Origin: Candidatus Woesearchaeota archaeon
GTDB lineage: Archaea; Nanobdellota; Nanobdellia; Woesearchaeales; WJKV01
Assembly (NCBI GenBank): GCA_019323355.1
Contig: JAHWHI010000014.1
Coordinates: forward strand, 1-41,643
DNA: 41,643 nucleotides
Direction of reading: 5' to 3'
Shown here: one piece after another, positions 38,537 through 41,643 of the stretch
Layout: every line of letters begins with the position of its first letter
Position numbering within the stretch: the stretch's first letter is position 1
Notes under the pieces: generated by a model
What the model was told of the DNA's origin: nothing
Database searches by the model: none
Seen by the model: the letters and a program-made list of their open reading frames with translations, nothing else
Program-made: the position numbers and the translations under genes

Positions 38537-39421
38537 TTATTCTTCTTTTCCGGAATCTTCGGATTCTTCAGCTTTTTCAGATTCTTCATTCTGTTTCTTT
38601 TTTGGAGCAGCGGTCTTCTTTTTTGCTGCTTTTTCATCTTTAACATCCTTCTGATCTTTCTCTTCAGGCTTCTCTGCTGCTTCCTCTACGGACTCTTCAA
38701 TTAGTTCTTCTGTAGGCTCTTCAAAAAACTCAACAGCCTCTTCTTCATCTTTGTCCTCAACCTTTGGAAGTGCAGCGCCTCCAGCCTTTGCAGCTTCGAC
38801 ACGCATCTGTGCTTCAGATACTTCTGCGCCGTACAGCTCAATATTATCTGGCAGCTGGATTGTCGGCGGCATAATCTTGACCTGGACTCCGACAACGCCG
38901 GTCTTTAGATTGGCGATCTGGTGCGCCTTGTCAACATCATATTGTGAAGTGCTTCCGGATTTCTTGATGTACCCCTGGAAAAAACGCCAGGATTTTGCAC
39001 GAGCGCCCGGAATACGTCCAGACATGTGAATCTCGATACCCAGAGCGCCTGCACTCATTACATTCTCGAGTGTGCTGTGGCCTATCCTCTTGAAACGTGC
39101 GATGCCGAATCGTTCCAAAGCACGGACAATACGTTCGCAAACAACACGTGCATCAAGCATCGGCTCGTCGATCTCGCTGATCTCCACCTGTGGATTCTCT
39201 AATTTGAAATTTGATTTCAATGAACTTGATAACTCTCTGATATTCTCTCCTTTTTTTCCGACAACAAGGCCTGGTTTTGCAGCGAAAACAATAACCTTGT
39301 CACCTAACGGAGTCTTTTTTATCTGGGTTCTGCTATGCCCTGCGCCAGGAACTAGCCCATGGATGAACTCCTGTACTTTGAATTCTCTCAATTTATCCTT
39401 TACAAATTTTCTTTCAATCAT
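38537..39421 (-). CDS. rps3: Small-subunit ribosomal protein uS3
   Basis: The KH domain (KVIVFAAKPGLVVGKKGENI) and C-domain (ALGIEIHMSGRIPGARAKSW) are typical. The globular part ends near residue 210. About 80 further residues form an acidic then Lys/Glu-rich low-complexity tail (EEAVEFFEEPTEELIEESVE). uS3 is at the mRNA entry. The start overlaps the uL22 stop (ATGA). Confidence 0.96.
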   Translation of the reverse strand: MIERKFVKDKLREFKVQEFIHGLVPGAGHSRTQIKKTPLGDKVIVFAAKPGLVVGKKGENIRELSSSLKSNFKLENPQVEISEIDEPMLDARVVCERIVRALERFGIARFKRIGHSTLENVMSAGALGIEIHMSGRIPGARAKSWRFFQGYIKKSGSTSQYDVDKAHQIANLKTGVVGVQVKIMPPTIQLPDNIELYGAEVSEAQMRVEAAKAGGAALPKVEDKDEEEAVEFFEEPTEELIEESVEEAAEKPEEKDQKDVKDEKAAKKKTAAPKKKQNEESEKAEESEDSGKEE

Positions 39422-39981
39422 TGTGATATTTTCTCCTCTTGCTTGACTTCTGGTTTTGGCGCTGGTTTCTCAGCAGCCTTTGGTTTTTCTTCTACTTTCT
39501 GAACATTCTTCGCAACTGGTGCCTTTTTCTGTTTCTCTCTTTCTTTCTTCACGCTTTCCCTTAATACTATCTCGACATGAGTACGTTTCATTGACCTGTT
39601 TCCCTGCCTTCCTCTTCTCATAGGGGCTGATGCCTTATGTGCGCATGTATGGCAGATCTCAAGACGTCCTGTTGCCAGGCCTTTGCTCTGCGCGTTTGCC
39701 TGCGCATTCTCGACAATACCAAGTATTGCCTTGGCTGCCTTGATAGGATAACGGCCAGGCCCAATCTTTTTTTTATGGCCTACATTATCATTGAATCTCC
39801 GGAATGGCACTGCTTCCTTCAAGATAATTACATTGTTAAGGTAAGTCAAGATTTTCTCTACAGACTTACCCCGGATCTTGCTGCAAATCTCGATAGCATG
39901 CTTTGTTGAGATAGGAAGATCTCTACCAACGGCACATGCCATATTCTCTTCGATTTTGCAACTGTAGTTGTATTTTGCCAT
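39418..39981 (-). CDS. rpl22: Large-subunit ribosomal protein uL22
   Basis: The 187-residue protein has archaeal uL22 elements: ACAVGRDLPISTKHAIEICS, VPFRRFNDNVGHKKKIGPGR, YPIKAAKAILGIVENAQANA and APMRRGRQGNRSMKRTHVEI. Its loop lines the exit tunnel. The last 40 residues are a Lys/Pro/Ala/Glu-rich tail (KPAPKPEVKQEEKISQ). Confidence 0.95.
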   Translation of the reverse strand: MAKYNYSCKIEENMACAVGRDLPISTKHAIEICSKIRGKSVEKILTYLNNVIILKEAVPFRRFNDNVGHKKKIGPGRYPIKAAKAILGIVENAQANAQSKGLATGRLEICHTCAHKASAPMRRGRQGNRSMKRTHVEIVLRESVKKEREKQKKAPVAKNVQKVEEKPKAAEKPAPKPEVKQEEKISQ

Positions 39982-39983
39982 TT

Positions 39984-40364
39984 TTATCTTACTGAAATGG
40001 ATGAAGTCGACTTAGTAGCTCCGATACCCGGCGCACTATGCGCGACTTTCTTTCTTGACAATGATATTTCTCCTAGACGATGGCCGACCATCTCTGGAAG
40101 GATGTAAATCTCTTCAAAGGCATTGCCTCTGTGGATTCCTATTGTTAAACCTACCATCTCTGGAAGCACAACCATCTGACGAGCATGAGTCTTCAGCTTC
40201 TTCTTTCCTGCACGGATCTTCTCGAGCAAGCTTTTCTCTTCTACTGTCAACCCCCTCTTCAGTGAACGTCTGTTCCTGCTGTTGGTCAAGTCAGCGAACT
40301 CTGTGATGCTAAGCTTCTTCAGCTCTTCAATGGTTTTTCCCTTGTATGTAAATTCTTTTGCCAT
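39984..40364 (-). CDS. rps19: Small-subunit ribosomal protein uS19
   Basis: The 126-residue protein has FTYKGKTIEELKKLSITEFA, a basic loop SRNRRSLKRGLT and the conserved C-half KTHARQMVVLPEMVGLTIGI, HRGNAFEEIYILPEMVGHRL, GEISLSRKKVAHSAPG. It is a 30S head protein. It is 20 bases upstream-side of uL2 and 2 bases from uL22. Confidence 0.96.
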   Translation of the reverse strand: MAKEFTYKGKTIEELKKLSITEFADLTNSRNRRSLKRGLTVEEKSLLEKIRAGKKKLKTHARQMVVLPEMVGLTIGIHRGNAFEEIYILPEMVGHRLGEISLSRKKVAHSAPGIGATKSTSSISVR

Positions 40365-40383
40365 TTTGATTATCCTTGTTTAC

Positions 40384-41100
40384 CTATTTACCTTTTTTTC
40401 TACCTGTCCGTTTCGGAGCAATCTTTCCAACTTTTCTTCCTCTAGGCGCACGACGTGCTGTCTGTGTAGGCTTTCCTTTATGATGCGAAGATTTTCCACC
40501 GAACGGGTGGTCGACTGCGTTCATTGAAACACCACAGACCTGAGGGTAGAGTTTGCTTCTTGCTCTGTGAGCGTGAAATCTTTTTCCTGCTTTTAGCATC
40601 GGCTTCTCCAATCTTCCGCCGCCAGCGACAGTCCCGATGCTTGCTCTGCATTTTGGATCTATTGTCTTTCTCTTTTTTGATGGAAGCTGGATGACAACCC
40701 CTTCTGGAGTTTTCATGATTATCCTTGCTGAAACACCAGATGAACGTACCAACTTTCCTCCGTCTCCTGGAGAAAGTTCAATATTATGCACCAAAGTTCC
40801 TTCTGGCAGTGATTCCAAGGGTCCTGTGCATCCCGGATCATAACTTATCGTGTCACCGTACTGGATGGATGAACCAACATGAATATTTTCTGGCGCGACA
40901 ATGTGTGCTATCTGGCCGTCCTCAAACTCTAGCTTTGCCAGAGGCGCTGAATGGCCTGGACAATGGATAAGGTCAATGACCTTTGCTTTCTTTACTTCTG
41001 TTGAAATAGGAATATGTCTAGATGGGGCTTTGAACTTAAAGCCGTGCGCTTTGTATTTTGGACTTCGTCCTCTTTGCCTGATTATTGGTCGCTTTCCCAT
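40384..41100 (-). CDS. rpl2: Large-subunit ribosomal protein uL2
   Basis: The 238-residue protein has MGKRPIIRQRGRSPKYKAHG, IDLIHCPGHSAPLAKLEFED, GTLVHNIELSPGDGGKLVRS, ASIGTVAGGGRLEKPMLKAG and the C-terminal VCGVSMNAVDHPFGGKSSHH. The last contains the histidine of the peptidyl-transferase-proximal loop. Confidence 0.97.
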   Translation of the reverse strand: MGKRPIIRQRGRSPKYKAHGFKFKAPSRHIPISTEVKKAKVIDLIHCPGHSAPLAKLEFEDGQIAHIVAPENIHVGSSIQYGDTISYDPGCTGPLESLPEGTLVHNIELSPGDGGKLVRSSGVSARIIMKTPEGVVIQLPSKKRKTIDPKCRASIGTVAGGGRLEKPMLKAGKRFHAHRARSKLYPQVCGVSMNAVDHPFGGKSSHHKGKPTQTARRAPRGRKVGKIAPKRTGRKKGK

Positions 41101-41101
41101 C

Positions 41102-41563
41102 TTATATCATCCCCAAGTCTGTCGCGATATCAATCGCAGGGGTCTCGAATGAAAACTTGATGTAGGCGCGCTTCTGTCCCTTAACTGTGTTCAGCATATT
41201 GACAGATGCAACCTTGACTTTGAAGATTGTCTCGATCGCCTTTTTAACTTCCTGCTTGTTTGCCCGTTTGTCAACGACGAACAGCAGTTTGTTTTCGCCT
41301 TCCATCAACCTAACACCTTTTTCTGTTGATAGCGGAAATAAGATAACGTCATACGGATCAAGGGATTCTTTTGCTTTTGCAAACTTTCTTTTCTTTTTCC
41401 CTCTTAATTCTCCTTTCTTTTTTGTCCTGGTTTCCTTGCTTTTTACCATACCAACCTTCTTGCTAGGCAGATTCGCTTTCTTTTTTGGAACTATGACTTT
41501 CTTTTTTCTTACTTTCGTCTTTTTTTCTTTTTTCTCTGTTCCTTTTTTCTTTGCTTCTGCCAT
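41102..41563 (-). CDS. rpl23: Large-subunit ribosomal protein uL23 with long basic N-terminus
   Basis: Residues about 70-153 are uL23 (DPYDVILFPLSTEKGVRLME, KLLFVVDKRANKQEVKKAIE, VASVNMLNTVKGQKRAYIKF). They are preceded by about 65 residues made mostly of Lys, with Arg, Glu and Val (KKVIVPKKKANLPSKKVG). Archaeal uL23 is normally about 85 residues; the extension recalls eukaryotic uL23 (L23a). The ATG at 41563, three bases before the uL4 stop, is preferred to a TTG at 41569. Confidence 0.94.
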   Translation of the reverse strand: MAEAKKKGTEKKEKKTKVRKKKVIVPKKKANLPSKKVGMVKSKETRTKKKGELRGKKKRKFAKAKESLDPYDVILFPLSTEKGVRLMEGENKLLFVVDKRANKQEVKKAIETIFKVKVASVNMLNTVKGQKRAYIKFSFETPAIDIATDLGMI

Positions 41564-41565
41564 TT

Positions 41566-41643
41566 TCAAGTGTATAGCTTTTCTTTTTCTAACAGGTCAA
41601 GTGCTGATGCACTCCATAGTGTCAATCTTCCTGGAACTCCGCC
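41566..41643 (-). CDS. rpl4: Large-subunit ribosomal protein uL4 (3' end only)
   Basis: The last 25 codons are in the window and read GGVPGRLTLWSASALDLLEK, then EKLYT and a TGA stop at 41566-41568. The G-x-PGRLTLW pattern is the conserved archaeal uL4 C-terminus. uL4 is the expected gene before uL23 in the S10 operon. Confidence 0.88.
   Translation of the reverse strand, partial: GGVPGRLTLWSASALDLLEKEKLYT

Noticed and set aside
1..41643. tRNA or rRNA genes
   Set aside because: No GTTCRANNC-type tRNA T-arm in a cloverleaf context and no conserved rRNA segments were noticed in the few non-coding gaps.

Overview
The window is archaeal. It carries the archaeal/eukaryotic-type information-processing genes: tRNA-splicing endonuclease, FEN1, Trm5, the proteasome-activating AAA ATPase, RFC small subunit, pelota, two-subunit PheRS, aIF1, RNase P Rpp29, and ribosomal proteins eL14, eL19, eL32, eL34 and eS4. 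Promoters are BRE/TATA type, and many sit 25-28 bases ahead of an ATG with no Shine-Dalgarno (SD) sequence, i.e. leaderless transcripts. Compact spacing, ribosomal proteins with low-complexity tails, and Cys-rich membrane-anchored surface proteins suggest a DPANN-type archaeon (Woesearchaeota/Pacearchaeota-like). That placement is inference; no rRNA gene is in the window.

Layout. 1-1484 (minus): 5' part of uS2 with a long structured leader, RNA 2',3'-cyclic phosphodiesterase ThpR, and a TRAM protein. 1597-5240 (plus): endA, an unknown winged-helix/nuclease-fold-like gene, fen and trm5, tightly packed. 5246-5317 (minus): a previously uncalled box C/D guide RNA with its own TATA box and U-tract. 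5359-10570 (minus): PAN, TldE/TldD, TyrRS and a small unknown protein. 10673-12866 (plus): a stand-alone Cas4-like nuclease, a PRC-barrel protein and RFC small subunit. 12894-20417 (minus): a five-gene envelope cluster made of three paralogous lipoproteins, a 1081-residue polytopic protein and a membrane-anchored beta-sandwich protein. 20533-27480 (plus): pelota, a TrmB-type regulator with a structured leader, pheS-pheT and a secreted protein with an amphipathic C-terminal helix. 27481-41643 (minus): the S10/spc ribosomal superoperon from uL4 to SecY and the EMC3-like insertase, followed by a separate eL34-eL14 unit.

The best candidate for an undescribed system is the envelope cluster. One large membrane protein with a charged cytoplasmic coil, a Cys-rich ectodomain and a zinc-ligand-less LytM-like C-terminus is encoded with three lipoproteins that share a CYxYxTxAxxxxCI signature. 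At least one beta-domain pattern appears to recur in both the lipoproteins and the large protein. This looks like a dedicated cell-surface assembly of unknown job. Other points worth following are the box C/D RNA, the two long structured leaders (trmB, rps2), an orphan four-helix membrane protein inside the spc operon, and the absence of adk and cmk from their usual places beside secY.
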